A DNA stretch of 64,000 nt from Phytohabitans suffuscus. Lineage in GTDB: Bacteria; Actinomycetota; Actinomycetes; Mycobacteriales; Micromonosporaceae. The notes beneath the pieces were generated by a model. The model saw nothing but the letters and a program-made list of their open reading frames with translations, ran no database searches and had not been told where the DNA came from. The stretch is from the NCBI RefSeq assembly GCF_011764565.1, contig NZ_AP022871.1, forward strand, positions 7,502,320 through 7,566,319, in the 5' to 3' direction. The translations under genes and the position numbers were made by a program. Positions 18,011 to 26,638 of this stretch are shown here, piece after piece. Within the stretch, counting starts at the first letter, position 1. The number at the start of each line of letters is the position of its first letter.

Positions 18011-19393
18011 ATGTCTGAACAGCTCGGTCAGCGCGCGGTGGTACTCGGCGGCGGCCTGGCTGGCCTGTTCGCCGCCAGAGTGCTCGCCGACGTGTACCCC
18101 GAAGTCCTCGTGGTGGACCGCGACGAGCTCGCGGGGGTGACGGGCCCGCGGCGCGGCGTCCCGCACGGCCGCCACGCGCACGGTCTGGTCGGTCGCGGCC
18201 AGCAGGTGGTGGAGAAGCAGTTTCCCGGCCTCATGGCGGACATGGAGGCCGACGGTGTCCGGCCGGGTGACTTCAGCGGCGCCATCCGCTGGTACTTCAA
18301 CGGCATGCCGCTTCGCCCGGCCCAGACGGGCCTGCTGTCGGTGCCGTGTACCAGGCCGGTCATCGAGCGGCACGTGCGCGCCCGGGTGGAGAAGGTGCGC
18401 GGCGTGCGGTTCCTGGAGCAGTACGACATCGTCGGCCTGGAGACGACGCCCGACGCGGGCCGGGTGACCGGCGTGCGCGTACAGGCCCGCGAGGGTGCTT
18501 CGGCCCCCGAGGTCCTGAGCGCGGACCTGGTGGTCGATGCCACCGGCCGGGGGTCGCGGACGCCGGTGTGGCTGGAGGAGCTCGGCTACTCCCGGCCGGC
18601 CGAGGAGCGGGTGAAGGTCGACCTCGCCTACACCACGCGCCACTACCGGGTGCCTCGCGATCCGTTCGGCAGCGACATCGCCATCATCGCGGCGGCGACT
18701 CCCACGCATCCGCGCGGCGCCTTCTACTACCGGCTTCCCGGGGAGGACGGCCGGGTCGAGCTGTCGCTCACCGGCGTGCTCGGCGACTATCCGCCCACCG
18801 ACCCCGACGGGTTCCTCGAGTTCGTCCGGTCGGTGCCGGTGCCGGAGATCTACGAGTCCATTCGCGACGCTGAGCCGGTCGACGACCCGGTGATGTTCCG
18901 CTTCCCGGCGAGCGTCCGGCGCCGTTACGAGCAGCTGTCCCGGTTTCCGGAGGGCCTGCTGGTCATGGGCGACGCGGTGTGCAGCTTCAACCCCGTGTAC
19001 GCGCAGGGCATGGCCGTGGCCGCCATCGAGTCCCGGGTCCTGGCCGAGCAGCTCGGCAAGGCGCCCGTGCCGTCACCGGGCGAGTTCTTCCAGAAGATCG
19101 CCCGGAAGATCGACTCGCCGTGGGAGTTCGCGGCGATCGCGGACCTCGGCTACGCGGGAGTGGAGGGTCCCCGCACCGCCAAGGTCCGCATGATCAACGC
19201 CTACATCGCCCGGCTCCAGCGAGCGGCGGTCCACGACGCGAGCCTCACCAACGCCTTCATGAGGGTCGCGGGCCTCATCGACGAGCCGACGGCGCTCCTT
19301 CGTCCCGGCAAGATCCTCCGGACGTTGCGGCACTCCAACCGCCGGCCGAGCCCGGTATCCGCCCCCGCGGCGCTCGAAGCGCCCCGCGACTAG
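18011..19393 (+). CDS. FAD-dependent oxygenase (epoxidase/hydroxylase-like)
   Basis: A 460-aa flavoprotein of the class A monooxygenase type. The dinucleotide motif is VVLGGGLAGLFAARVL at residues 10-25, and the second FAD motif is GDAVCSFNPVYAQGM near residue 320. RRGVPHGRHAHGL near residue 50 is common in polyketide epoxidase and halogenase-like relatives. It opens an operon with an epoxide hydrolase 17 nt downstream, so epoxidation followed by hydrolysis is an attractive but unproven pairing. AAGGAGGAAGG precedes the ATG. Confidence 0.84.
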   Translation: MSEQLGQRAVVLGGGLAGLFAARVLADVYPEVLVVDRDELAGVTGPRRGVPHGRHAHGLVGRGQQVVEKQFPGLMADMEADGVRPGDFSGAIRWYFNGMPLRPAQTGLLSVPCTRPVIERHVRARVEKVRGVRFLEQYDIVGLETTPDAGRVTGVRVQAREGASAPEVLSADLVVDATGRGSRTPVWLEELGYSRPAEERVKVDLAYTTRHYRVPRDPFGSDIAIIAAATPTHPRGAFYYRLPGEDGRVELSLTGVLGDYPPTDPDGFLEFVRSVPVPEIYESIRDAEPVDDPVMFRFPASVRRRYEQLSRFPEGLLVMGDAVCSFNPVYAQGMAVAAIESRVLAEQLGKAPVPSPGEFFQKIARKIDSPWEFAAIADLGYAGVEGPRTAKVRMINAYIARLQRAAVHDASLTNAFMRVAGLIDEPTALLRPGKILRTLRHSNRRPSPVSAPAALEAPRD

Positions 19394-19409
19394 CACTGGA
19401 TGGTGAGAG

Positions 19410-20570
19410 ATGCGTCCATTCCGTATCGAGGTTTCGCAGTCCGATCTGGACGATCTGCATCGTCGGATCGACGGTACGCGTTGGCCGGATGAGCTTCCCG
19501 GTGTGGGTTGGGACCGTGGTGTGCCGCTGGAGTATCTGCGGGAGCTCACCGACTACTGGCGGTCTGGTTTTGACTGGCGGGCGGCGGAGGCGCGGTTGAA
19601 CGGTTTTCCGCAGTTCGTGACTGAGATCGATGGTGTGAATGTGCATTTTCTGCATGTGCGTTCTGCGGTGCCGGGTGCGTTGCCGTTGATCCTGACGCAT
19701 GGTTGGCCGGGTACGGTGGCCGAGTTTTTGGAGGTTATCGGTCCGTTGACGGATCCGGTGGCGCACGGTGGTGACGCCGGTGACGCGTTCCATGTGGTCA
19801 TTCCCTCGATTCCGGGGTATGCGTTCTCGGGTCCGACCGGTCAGGTGGGGTGGGACACCGGGCGGGTGGCCGGTGCGTGGAAGGAGTTGATGCGGCGGCT
19901 CGGCTATGAGCGGTACGCGGTGCAGGGTGGTGACTGGGGGATGCCGATCTCGCTGCGGCTGGGTCTGGCCGATCCGGAGCATGTGGTGGGTGTGCACCTG
20001 AACATGTGCGTGACGTTTCCCCCGCCGGACCCGTCGGCGATGGAGGGTCTGGACGAGGCCGACCTGGCCAGGCTGGAGTTCACCGGCTGGTTCATGCAGG
20101 ACGGCACCGGCTGGCAGCGGATCCAGTCCACGCGCCCGCAGACGCTGTCGTACGCGCTGACCGACTCGCCGGTGGGGCAGCTCGCCTGGATCGCCGAGAA
20201 GTACAAGGAGTGGACCGACTCGGCGAAGGTGCCCGAGGACGCGGTGAGCCGCGACCACATCCTGACCGCGGTCTCCATCTACTGGCTGACCGCGACGGCC
20301 GGATCCAGCGCCCAGCTCTACTACGAGTCCAGCCACATGGACGCCGACTTCGTCAGGACCTGGGCCGGGCCGTGGCCGCTGGCGATGCCGGTCGCGGTCG
20401 CCTCCTTCCCGAAAGACGCGGTACGGCCGGTACGCCGCTTCGCCGAGCAGATCCTGCCCACGCTCACCCGGTGGACGGAGTTCGACCGCGGCGGCCACTT
20501 CCCCGCCCTGGAACAGCCCAAGCTCCTCGTCGACGACATCCGCACCTTCGGCCGGACCCTCCCGCGCTGA
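19410..20570 (+). CDS. Epoxide hydrolase 1 (EHN-type alpha/beta hydrolase, SgcF/NcsF-like)
   Basis: A 386-aa enzyme with the N-terminal epoxide-hydrolase domain (RIEVSQSDLDDLHRRIDGTR) and an alpha/beta-hydrolase core. The oxyanion motif is HGWPG at 97-101, the nucleophile is Asp175 in GGDWGMP, and the base is His363 in RGGHFPAL. Relatives such as SgcF and NcsF open the epoxide of nine-membered enediyne cores. The DNA from the start to about 20080 is almost identical to the inverted copy at 22.6-23.7 kb. Part of this tract has T-rich third positions unlike its neighbours, a sign of recent duplication or gene conversion. Confidence 0.92.
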   Translation: MRPFRIEVSQSDLDDLHRRIDGTRWPDELPGVGWDRGVPLEYLRELTDYWRSGFDWRAAEARLNGFPQFVTEIDGVNVHFLHVRSAVPGALPLILTHGWPGTVAEFLEVIGPLTDPVAHGGDAGDAFHVVIPSIPGYAFSGPTGQVGWDTGRVAGAWKELMRRLGYERYAVQGGDWGMPISLRLGLADPEHVVGVHLNMCVTFPPPDPSAMEGLDEADLARLEFTGWFMQDGTGWQRIQSTRPQTLSYALTDSPVGQLAWIAEKYKEWTDSAKVPEDAVSRDHILTAVSIYWLTATAGSSAQLYYESSHMDADFVRTWAGPWPLAMPVAVASFPKDAVRPVRRFAEQILPTLTRWTEFDRGGHFPALEQPKLLVDDIRTFGRTLPR

Positions 20571-20666
20571 CGGTGCCGGCGCTCCCCGCACCGCGAAAGA
20601 AGCGTCCCGCGGTCACCCGATGCGATTGTCACGACGCCAGTTGAAACCCTCCGGGGAAGGGTCGCC

Positions 20667-21899
20667 GTGCAGAAGCGAACTCCAGTCGTCATCGACACCA
20701 CCGGTGCCGATATCCATGCCGAGAACGCGCGAATTCGCGAGGGCGGACCGGTCTGCCCGGTGGAGCTCCCGCAAGGCGTGCGGGCGTGGTCCGTCACCGG
20801 CTACGAAGCCGGTAGGCAGGCGCTGTCCGACAGCCGGTTGTCCAAGGACGCGCGCCAGCACTGGAAGGACTTCGTCGACGGCCGGATCGATCCGCGGTTT
20901 CCGCTGATGAGCTGGGCGCTCATGGAGAATCTGATCACCACGTACGGCAGCGCGCACAGCCGCCTGCGCCGCCTGGTGACGAAGGCGTTCACACCGCGCC
21001 GGGTCGAGGCCATGCGCCCGACCGTAGACAGGATCGTCGCGGGCCTGCTGGACGACCTGTCCGGCAGCCCGCCCGGCACGGTCGTGGACCTGAAGGCCAG
21101 GTACGCGCATCCGCTCGCCGCCCAGGTGATATTCGATCTGATCGGGGTACCCGCCGGGGCCCGGCAGACCATCCTGTACGGCGCCGACGTGCAGGTCGAC
21201 ACGACCAAGACCGCGGAGGAGGTCGGCGCCGGCGCCGATCAGGTGATGCGGGAGATGGCCACGCTGGTCGAGGCGAAGCGCCGCACACCGGCGAACGATC
21301 TCACGAGTGACCTGATCGGCGCGCAGGAAGAAGACGGCACCGGGCTGGGAGACGCCGAGATGATCGGCACGCTGCTGGTGCTGCTGGGGATCGGCACCGA
21401 GCCGGTGACGAATCTGGTGACGAACGCGGTGTTCGCCCTGCTCGCCCATCCCGACCAGCGACAGCTGATCAGCACCGGGCAGGCGTCGTGGCAGGACGCC
21501 ATCGAGGAGACCCTCCGCATGGAGGCACCGGTGGCGCACCTGCCGTTCCGGTTCGCCGTCGAAGACGTGCGACTGGGCGACGTGACGCTGCCGGCGGGTG
21601 AACCGATCCTCATGAACTTCGCCGCCATGGGGCGCGATCGCGCGGTTCATGGCGCGAGCGCCGACTCCTTCGACATCACCCGGCCGGACAAGAAACATCT
21701 GTCCTTCGGGTACGGCATCTACAGCTGCATCGGGATGCATCTGGCCCGCCTGGAGACGGAAAGGGCGGTGCCGGCGCTGTTCGAGCGCTTTCCCGACCTC
21801 GCGTTGGCGGTGCCGGCATCGGAGATCAAGCCGCAGAACTCATTCATCATGAACGGTCGCAGGGAACTGCCCGTCATCCTCACCGCACACCGTCAGTGA
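20667..21899 (+). CDS. Cytochrome P450 with a Pro in place of the I-helix Thr
   Basis: A 410-aa soluble bacterial P450. The heme-binding loop is LSFGYGIYSCIGMHLAR with Cys354, and the ExxR pair is E281-R284. The I-helix reads LLGIGTEPVTNLV: the acidic residue (E245) is kept, but the usual following Thr is Pro246. Such enzymes can differ in oxygen activation. It starts at GTG after GGGGAAGGG, in an operon with the epoxide hydrolase and the SgcJ-like gene. The substrate could be the enediyne core or a peripheral group; sequence does not decide. Confidence 0.92.
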   Translation: MQKRTPVVIDTTGADIHAENARIREGGPVCPVELPQGVRAWSVTGYEAGRQALSDSRLSKDARQHWKDFVDGRIDPRFPLMSWALMENLITTYGSAHSRLRRLVTKAFTPRRVEAMRPTVDRIVAGLLDDLSGSPPGTVVDLKARYAHPLAAQVIFDLIGVPAGARQTILYGADVQVDTTKTAEEVGAGADQVMREMATLVEAKRRTPANDLTSDLIGAQEEDGTGLGDAEMIGTLLVLLGIGTEPVTNLVTNAVFALLAHPDQRQLISTGQASWQDAIEETLRMEAPVAHLPFRFAVEDVRLGDVTLPAGEPILMNFAAMGRDRAVHGASADSFDITRPDKKHLSFGYGIYSCIGMHLARLETERAVPALFERFPDLALAVPASEIKPQNSFIMNGRRELPVILTAHRQ

Positions 21900-21941
21900 A
21901 CTTGTAGCGTCCCATCCCGTCTCGACGAAAGCGAGAGAAGC

Positions 21942-22367
21942 ATGCCGACGAACTCCTCCCCGGTCGCCGCACCGGCCATCTCCAGCAGCGAGCAGGCTGA
22001 GATCGCCGCCGTTCCCGCCCGCATGGTCGCGGCCTGGGCCGCGCACGACGCCGAAGCCTTCGCCGACCTGTTCACGCACGATGGGACGCTGATCCTTCCC
22101 GGCGTCTACAAGAAAGGCCGCGACACGATCCGGGAGTTCATGTCGGCCGGGTACACGGGGCCTTACCAGGGCACGCGCGTCACCGGAACGCCCATCGACC
22201 TCAAGCCCCTCGCGGACGGCGCTGTGGCGTTGCTGACCATGGGCGGGGTCATCGCCGCCGGCGAGACCGAGCTGGCGGACCGGGACGCCATCAGGGCGTC
22301 CTGGATCCTCGTCCGGCGCGAGGGCCGGTGGCAGCTGGCGGTCTACCAGAACTGCCCGCGTGACTGA
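21942..22367 (+). CDS. SgcJ/EcaC-type SnoaL-like protein
   Basis: A 141-aa protein of the NTF2/SnoaL fold: AAWAAHDAEAFADLFTHDGTLILPG in the first half and WILVRREGRWQLAVYQN at the end. The SgcJ/EcaC family recurs in nine-membered enediyne clusters, where it is needed for or assists core formation. Together with the epoxide hydrolase it favours a nine-membered warhead. It ends before a perfect hairpin. Confidence 0.86.
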   Translation: MPTNSSPVAAPAISSSEQAEIAAVPARMVAAWAAHDAEAFADLFTHDGTLILPGVYKKGRDTIREFMSAGYTGPYQGTRVTGTPIDLKPLADGAVALLTMGGVIAAGETELADRDAIRASWILVRREGRWQLAVYQNCPRD

Positions 22368-22440
22368 CGGCTCACCCCGGCCGGCCACGGCGCCCTGACA
22401 GACCTCCTCGAACACACGCTGAGCTGTCCGGTCAGCGTCG

Positions 22441-22476
22441 CGGGCGGCTGATGCTCACCTGAGCATCAGCCGCCCG
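22441..22476. terminator. Perfect hairpin terminator between convergent operons
   Basis: CGGGCGGCTGATGCTCA and its exact reverse complement are separated by two bases, giving a 17-bp stem (effectively a 4-nt loop). It sits between the SgcJ-like gene (+) and epoxide hydrolase 2 (-), so it can stop transcription from both sides. Confidence 0.88.
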
Positions 22477-22523
22477 TCGTGTTTCCGGCGGCCGTCGCCG
22501 AGCCGGCCCCGCGGGGCCGGCTC

Positions 22524-22603
22524 GGTCAGTGGGTCGGGCCGGTCAGTGGGTCGGGCCGGTCAGTGGGTCGGGCCGGTCAGCGGGTCGGGCCGGTCAGCGG
22601 GGG
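22524..22603. repeat. 17-bp tandem repeat, about 4.5 copies
   Basis: The unit GGTCAGTGGGTCGGGCC recurs head to tail, with later copies reading GGTCAGCGGGTCGGGCC. It overlaps the corrected stop codon of epoxide hydrolase 2, and in the frameshifted reading it would be translated as its tail. There are no spacers, so it is not a CRISPR array. Confidence 0.85.
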
Positions 22604-23735
22604 AGGGTCCGGGTGAAGGTGCGGATGTCGTCGACGAGGAGCTTGGGCTGCTCCAGGGCGGGAAGTGGCCGCCGCGGTCGAACTCCGTCCACCGGGTGAG
22701 CGTGGGCAGGATCTGCTCGGCGAAGCGGCGTACCGGCCGTACCGCGTCTTTCGGGAAGGAGGCGACCGCGACCGGCATCGCCAGCGGCCACGGCCCGGCC
22801 CAGGTCCTGACGACATCCTCGGTCATGCGGCCGGACTCGTAGGACAGCTGGGCGCTGGATCCGGCGGTGGCGGTCAGCCAGTAGATGGAGACCGCGGTCA
22901 GGACGTGGTCGGTGCTCACCGCGGAGTCGGTCCACTCCTTGTACTTCTCGGCGATCCAGGCGAGCTGCCCCACCGGCGAGTCGGTCAGCGCGTACGACAG
23001 CGTCTGCGGGCGGGTGGACTGGATCCGCATGTATCCCATCCCGTCCTGCGCGAAGCGGCCGGCATAGTCGAGCCTGGCCAGGTCGGCCTCGTCCAGACCC
23101 TCCATCGCCGACGGGTCCGGCGGCGGGAACGTCACGCACATGTTCAGGTGCACACCCACCACATGCTCCGGATCGGCCAGACCCAGCCGCAGCGAGATCG
23201 GCATCCCCCAGTCACCACCCTGCACCGCGTACCGCTCATAGCCGAGCCGCCGCATCAACTCCTTCCACGCACCGGCCACCCGCCCGGTGTCCCACCCCAC
23301 CTGACCGGTCGGACCCGAGAACGCATACCCCGGAATCGAGGGAATGACCACATGGAACGCGTCACCGGCGTCACCACCGTGCGCCACCGGATCCGTCAAC
23401 GGACCGATAACCTCCACGAACTCGGCCACCGTACCCGGCCAACCATGCGTCAGGATCAACGGCAACGCACCCGGCACCGCAGAACGCACATGCAGAAAAT
23501 GCACATTCACACCATCGATCTCAGTCACGAACTGCGGAAAACCGTTCAACCGCGCCTCCGCCGCCCGCCAGTCAAAACCGGTGCGCCAGTAGTCGGCCAG
23601 CTCCTTCAGGTACTCCAGCGGCACACCACGGTCCCAGCCCACGCCGGGGAGCTCGTCCGGCCAACGCGTACCGTCGATCCGACGATGCAGATCGTCCAGA
23701 TCGGACTGCGAAACCTCGATACGGAATGAGCGCAT
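22594..23735 (-). CDS. Epoxide hydrolase 2, inverted near-duplicate of epoxide hydrolase 1 (one-base frameshift near its 3' end)
   Basis: About 380 aa once repaired. It has the same domains and catalytic residues as copy 1 (HGWPG, GGDWGMP, RGGHFP) and is nearly identical over the first ~210 residues. It then diverges moderately, with a 6-residue gap in the KVPEDA region. The copy reads GGG at 22660-22662 where copy 1 has CCCC on the coding strand; adding the base restores ALEQPKLLVDDIRTF and a stop at 22594. As read, the frame runs to 22560 through the tandem repeat. It is the last gene of the minus-strand DpgA operon. Two epoxide hydrolases also occur in the neocarzinostatin cluster. Confidence 0.87.
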
Positions 23736-23754
23736 CGGATGCCTCCCCTGTGGG

Positions 23755-24741
23755 TTATCTGGTCAGTTCCGGTATCACCTTGCTGGCGAACAGGTCGATG
23801 CTCGACCGGTCGTAGGCCGCGTCGATGAAGTGGCCGATCAGGTAGCCGACCCCGAGCTGGTCCGCCGCGGTCAGCCGTTCCACGATCTGCTCGGGCGTGC
23901 CGACGAGGCCGTCTTCGAAGATGCGCAGGTAGGGTTCGAGGGTCTCGGGCGGTACGTGGGGCTCGTAGTGCGCCCTCATCCAGGCCATCTTGTCGGCGAC
24001 GTCCTTCTCGGTCTCGCCGATGACCACGGTCGCGACCATCGACCGGACGATCGCCGCGAAGTCGGTGCCCACGTCCTTGCAGTGCTCGGCCAGGACCTGG
24101 GACTTGCGCGCGAAGCCGTCCAGTGTCGCGCCGAAGTTCGTGTACCGCGCGTACTTCGCCGCGGTCCGCAGCGTCTTCTTCTCCCCGGAGCCCCCGATCC
24201 ACAGTGGTATCCCGCCGTCCTGCAACGGCAGCGGGCGGCTGATCGCACCGTCGACCTGGTAGTGCTTGCCCGCCAGCGTGGCCCGGCCGGTCGTCCACAG
24301 CTGCCGCATGATCTGCACGCCCTCGTCGAGCATGTCGAGCCGGTCGGCGACGCCGGGGAAGCCGTAGCCGTAGGCACGCCACTCGTGCTCGTACCAGCCG
24401 CCGCCGACGCCCATCTCCAGCCGGCCGCCGGAGATCACGTCGATGCAGGCCGCCGCCTTCGCCAGGTACGCCGGATTGCGATAGCCCATGCACGTGCACA
24501 GCTGCCCGAGCCGCACCCGCGAGGTGGACGCCGCGAGCGCCGCCATCACCGACCACGCTTCGAACGCCGACTCGTCGATCGGCTCGGGGATCGTGTGGAA
24601 ATGGTCGAAGACCCAGATCGACTCGAACGGTCCCGCGTCGGCGGCCTGCGCGAGGTCAAGCATCAGTTTCCACTGCTCCGGCACTGGTATCCCGACGAGG
24701 TCCAAGTTGATGCCCTGGGGTACGAAGAGTCCGAATCGCAT
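23755..24741 (-). CDS. LLM-class flavin-dependent oxidoreductase (F420-type)
   Basis: A 328-aa luciferase-like TIM-barrel protein: MRFGLFVPQG at the start, FESIWVFDHFHTIP near residue 40, RVRLGQLCTCMGYRNPAYLAK near 80, GGRLEMGVGGGWYEHEW near 110 and PLWIGGSGEKKTLR near 170. Such enzymes use F420 or FMN for redox or monooxygenation. It lies between DpgB and epoxide hydrolase 2 in the same operon. The frame is open upstream of the chosen ATG, but similarity begins here. Confidence 0.85.
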   Translation of the reverse strand: MRFGLFVPQGINLDLVGIPVPEQWKLMLDLAQAADAGPFESIWVFDHFHTIPEPIDESAFEAWSVMAALAASTSRVRLGQLCTCMGYRNPAYLAKAAACIDVISGGRLEMGVGGGWYEHEWRAYGYGFPGVADRLDMLDEGVQIMRQLWTTGRATLAGKHYQVDGAISRPLPLQDGGIPLWIGGSGEKKTLRTAAKYARYTNFGATLDGFARKSQVLAEHCKDVGTDFAAIVRSMVATVVIGETEKDVADKMAWMRAHYEPHVPPETLEPYLRIFEDGLVGTPEQIVERLTAADQLGVGYLIGHFIDAAYDRSSIDLFASKVIPELTR

Positions 24742-24830
24742 GCCTGGAATCCTATTGAGCAGGGTGTATGCTCTCAAGGCGCGGCGTGCCGGGTCTTCTT
24801 CCGGCGTGCTCTTCGCTGGCTGGCGGTCCG

Positions 24831-25499
24831 CTATGGCGCCTTCGCGGCCCACCGCCGCATGGCCCGGTCGCAGGCCGCGAGGTGGCGGCCGAGGGCGTCC
24901 TCGAAGCTGGTGGTCGCGGCGTCGAACATCAGCTGGCGGCGGATGGCCAGCTCCCTGCCGGAAAACCCGCTCACCGTCTCGGCCATCGCGGCCAGTGCCG
25001 CGGCCGGGTCGTCGGTCACCTCGTCGACGAGGCCGGCGGCGACACTCTCGTCCGCGTCGATGTGGGCGCCGAAGAGGATCGCCCGGCGCAGGCGGGTCCC
25101 GCCGGCCTGCTGCGCGAGTCGAAAGATCGCCATGCTCGGCCAGGTGGCCTCCCCGTCGACGGGTAGGGACAGCCGGATGCCGGGCGTCGCGATGCGGTAG
25201 TCCGTGGCCAGCAACACGTCCAGGGCGGCGCCGCCGCAATCGCCGGAGGCGACCGCGACGGTCGTGACGCCCAGACGCTCCAGCCGGCGCAGCGAGCGCT
25301 CCCACTTGGTCACCAGCGCCACGTCCAGACCGTGCGTCCAGTCTTCGCCGGGGGTGCCGGTCACGTACACCGGGAGGATGGTCGTCGACTTGTCCGAGTC
25401 CGACGCCACGCAGGCGGCCTCCACCGCGGCGACGGACGCCATCGACAGCGGCCGCGCGCCGTCGACGCGAAGCGCGACAGCGGTTTCCGCGCTCACCAT
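24831..25499 (-). CDS. dpgB: DpgB-like enoyl-CoA hydratase/isomerase family protein
   Basis: A 222-aa crotonase-fold protein of DpgB length. SGDCGGAALDVLLATDYRIATPG near residues 84-106 is the oxyanion region, and LVDEVTDDPAAAL follows the second half. DpgB increases DpgA turnover and helps form 3,5-dihydroxyphenylacetyl-CoA. It overlaps the dpgA stop by 7 nt (ATGGTGA), which supports joint function. The annotation rests mainly on size, fold and this pairing. Confidence 0.82.
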   Translation of the reverse strand: MVSAETAVALRVDGARPLSMASVAAVEAACVASDSDKSTTILPVYVTGTPGEDWTHGLDVALVTKWERSLRRLERLGVTTVAVASGDCGGAALDVLLATDYRIATPGIRLSLPVDGEATWPSMAIFRLAQQAGGTRLRRAILFGAHIDADESVAAGLVDEVTDDPAAALAAMAETVSGFSGRELAIRRQLMFDAATTSFEDALGRHLAACDRAMRRWAAKAP

Positions 25500-26638
25500 C
25501 GGATCAGCGCTGTCTCGATCGTGGAACCAGGACCCATGGTCATGAGCACTCCGTAATCGCCGGGAGTTGTGACCGTCTCCTGCTGGAGACGTTCGTAGGA
25601 GAACAGAAACGAGCCGCTCGACACGTTGCCGTAGTCGCGCAGGACGCCGCTGGTGTGCCGCAGCTCGTAGCGGTTCAGGCCCAGGTTGACCATCACCGCG
25701 TCGATGACCTTCTTGCCGCCGGCGTGCACCAGCCAGTGCCTGATGTCACCGCGCAGCAGGCCGGTACCGGCCAGCAGCCGGTCCACGACGATCTCCGCGT
25801 GGGCGCCGACGACGTAGGGGATCTGCGGGTCGAGGAAGAAGCTGAACCGGCTCTGCGCGTCGTCCCAGTCGTAGCGCATGGCGCCGACCGCCTCGGGAAT
25901 GATGCAGCTGGCGAACTTGAGGATGCGTGGGCCGCCGGCGCCGCCCGGGGAGCCGCCGCCACCGGGGCGGCCGACCACGGCCAGCGCGGCGGCGCCGTCG
26001 CCGAACAGGCTGTTCACGACCGCGGTGCGCATCGTCGAGTCCATCACGTACGCGGCCGAACACGCCTCCGCGCAGAGCACCACGGCGAGCTCGCCCGGGT
26101 TGGCGACGGACCAGCCCGACACCACGTTCAGGGCGTTGAGCCCCGCGTTGCAGCCCATCCCGACGATGTCCGACCGGCTGCAGTGGCGGTCGATGCCCAG
26201 CTCTCGGATGATCAGGGCGCTGAGCCCCGGCGTGAGGAACCCGGTGGAGGTCACGCAGCACAGATGGCGGATGTCGGAGACCGTCGCGCCGGCGTCGTCC
26301 AGGCACGCGCGCAGAGCGCGTATGCCCATGTCGACGGCGAGCGTCTTGTGCCGGTCCAGCAGGTCGGCCTGGGTCTCCGGAGACGGGGTGCCGTCAGCGG
26401 CCGGAAGCGGCACTTCGAGGAAGCGCCGCTGGATCGCGCTGTTGAGGAAGACCGAGCGCACCTTGGGGTCGGAGATCGCGAAGGCGTCCAGCAGGTCCTG
26501 CTGCGAGAAGGACGTGGAAGACACGGCGGTCCCCACTCCCGCTATCGTCGAGGCGATCGGAGGCGGTGGGAAAGCCGGAATGCCTGCCGCCAGTGTCCGA
26601 TCGTAAGACCCCTGGGGTCTGACGATGTCAACGGTCAC
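25493..26638 (-). CDS. dpgA: DpgA-type III polyketide synthase (3,5-dihydroxyphenylacetyl-CoA synthase)
   Basis: A 381-aa chalcone-synthase-like enzyme. The catalytic triad is Cys163 (MGCNAGLNAL), His305 (LVHAGGKK) and Asn338 (YGNVSSGSF). With the adjacent DpgB it should condense four malonyl-CoA to 3,5-dihydroxyphenylacetyl-CoA, the precursor of dihydroxyphenylglycine in glycopeptides. DpgC and DpgD equivalents are not in the window, so the acyl group may be used as the acetate or be processed by other enzymes here. The start overlaps the end of the condensation gene by 11 nt. Confidence 0.9.
   Translation of the reverse strand: MTVDIVRPQGSYDRTLAAGIPAFPPPPIASTIAGVGTAVSSTSFSQQDLLDAFAISDPKVRSVFLNSAIQRRFLEVPLPAADGTPSPETQADLLDRHKTLAVDMGIRALRACLDDAGATVSDIRHLCCVTSTGFLTPGLSALIIRELGIDRHCSRSDIVGMGCNAGLNALNVVSGWSVANPGELAVVLCAEACSAAYVMDSTMRTAVVNSLFGDGAAALAVVGRPGGGGSPGGAGGPRILKFASCIIPEAVGAMRYDWDDAQSRFSFFLDPQIPYVVGAHAEIVVDRLLAGTGLLRGDIRHWLVHAGGKKVIDAVMVNLGLNRYELRHTSGVLRDYGNVSSGSFLFSYERLQQETVTTPGDYGVLMTMGPGSTIETALIRW

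Noticed and set aside
22524..22603. CRISPR array
   Set aside because: Units abut directly with no spacers and no cas genes; it is a simple tandem repeat.
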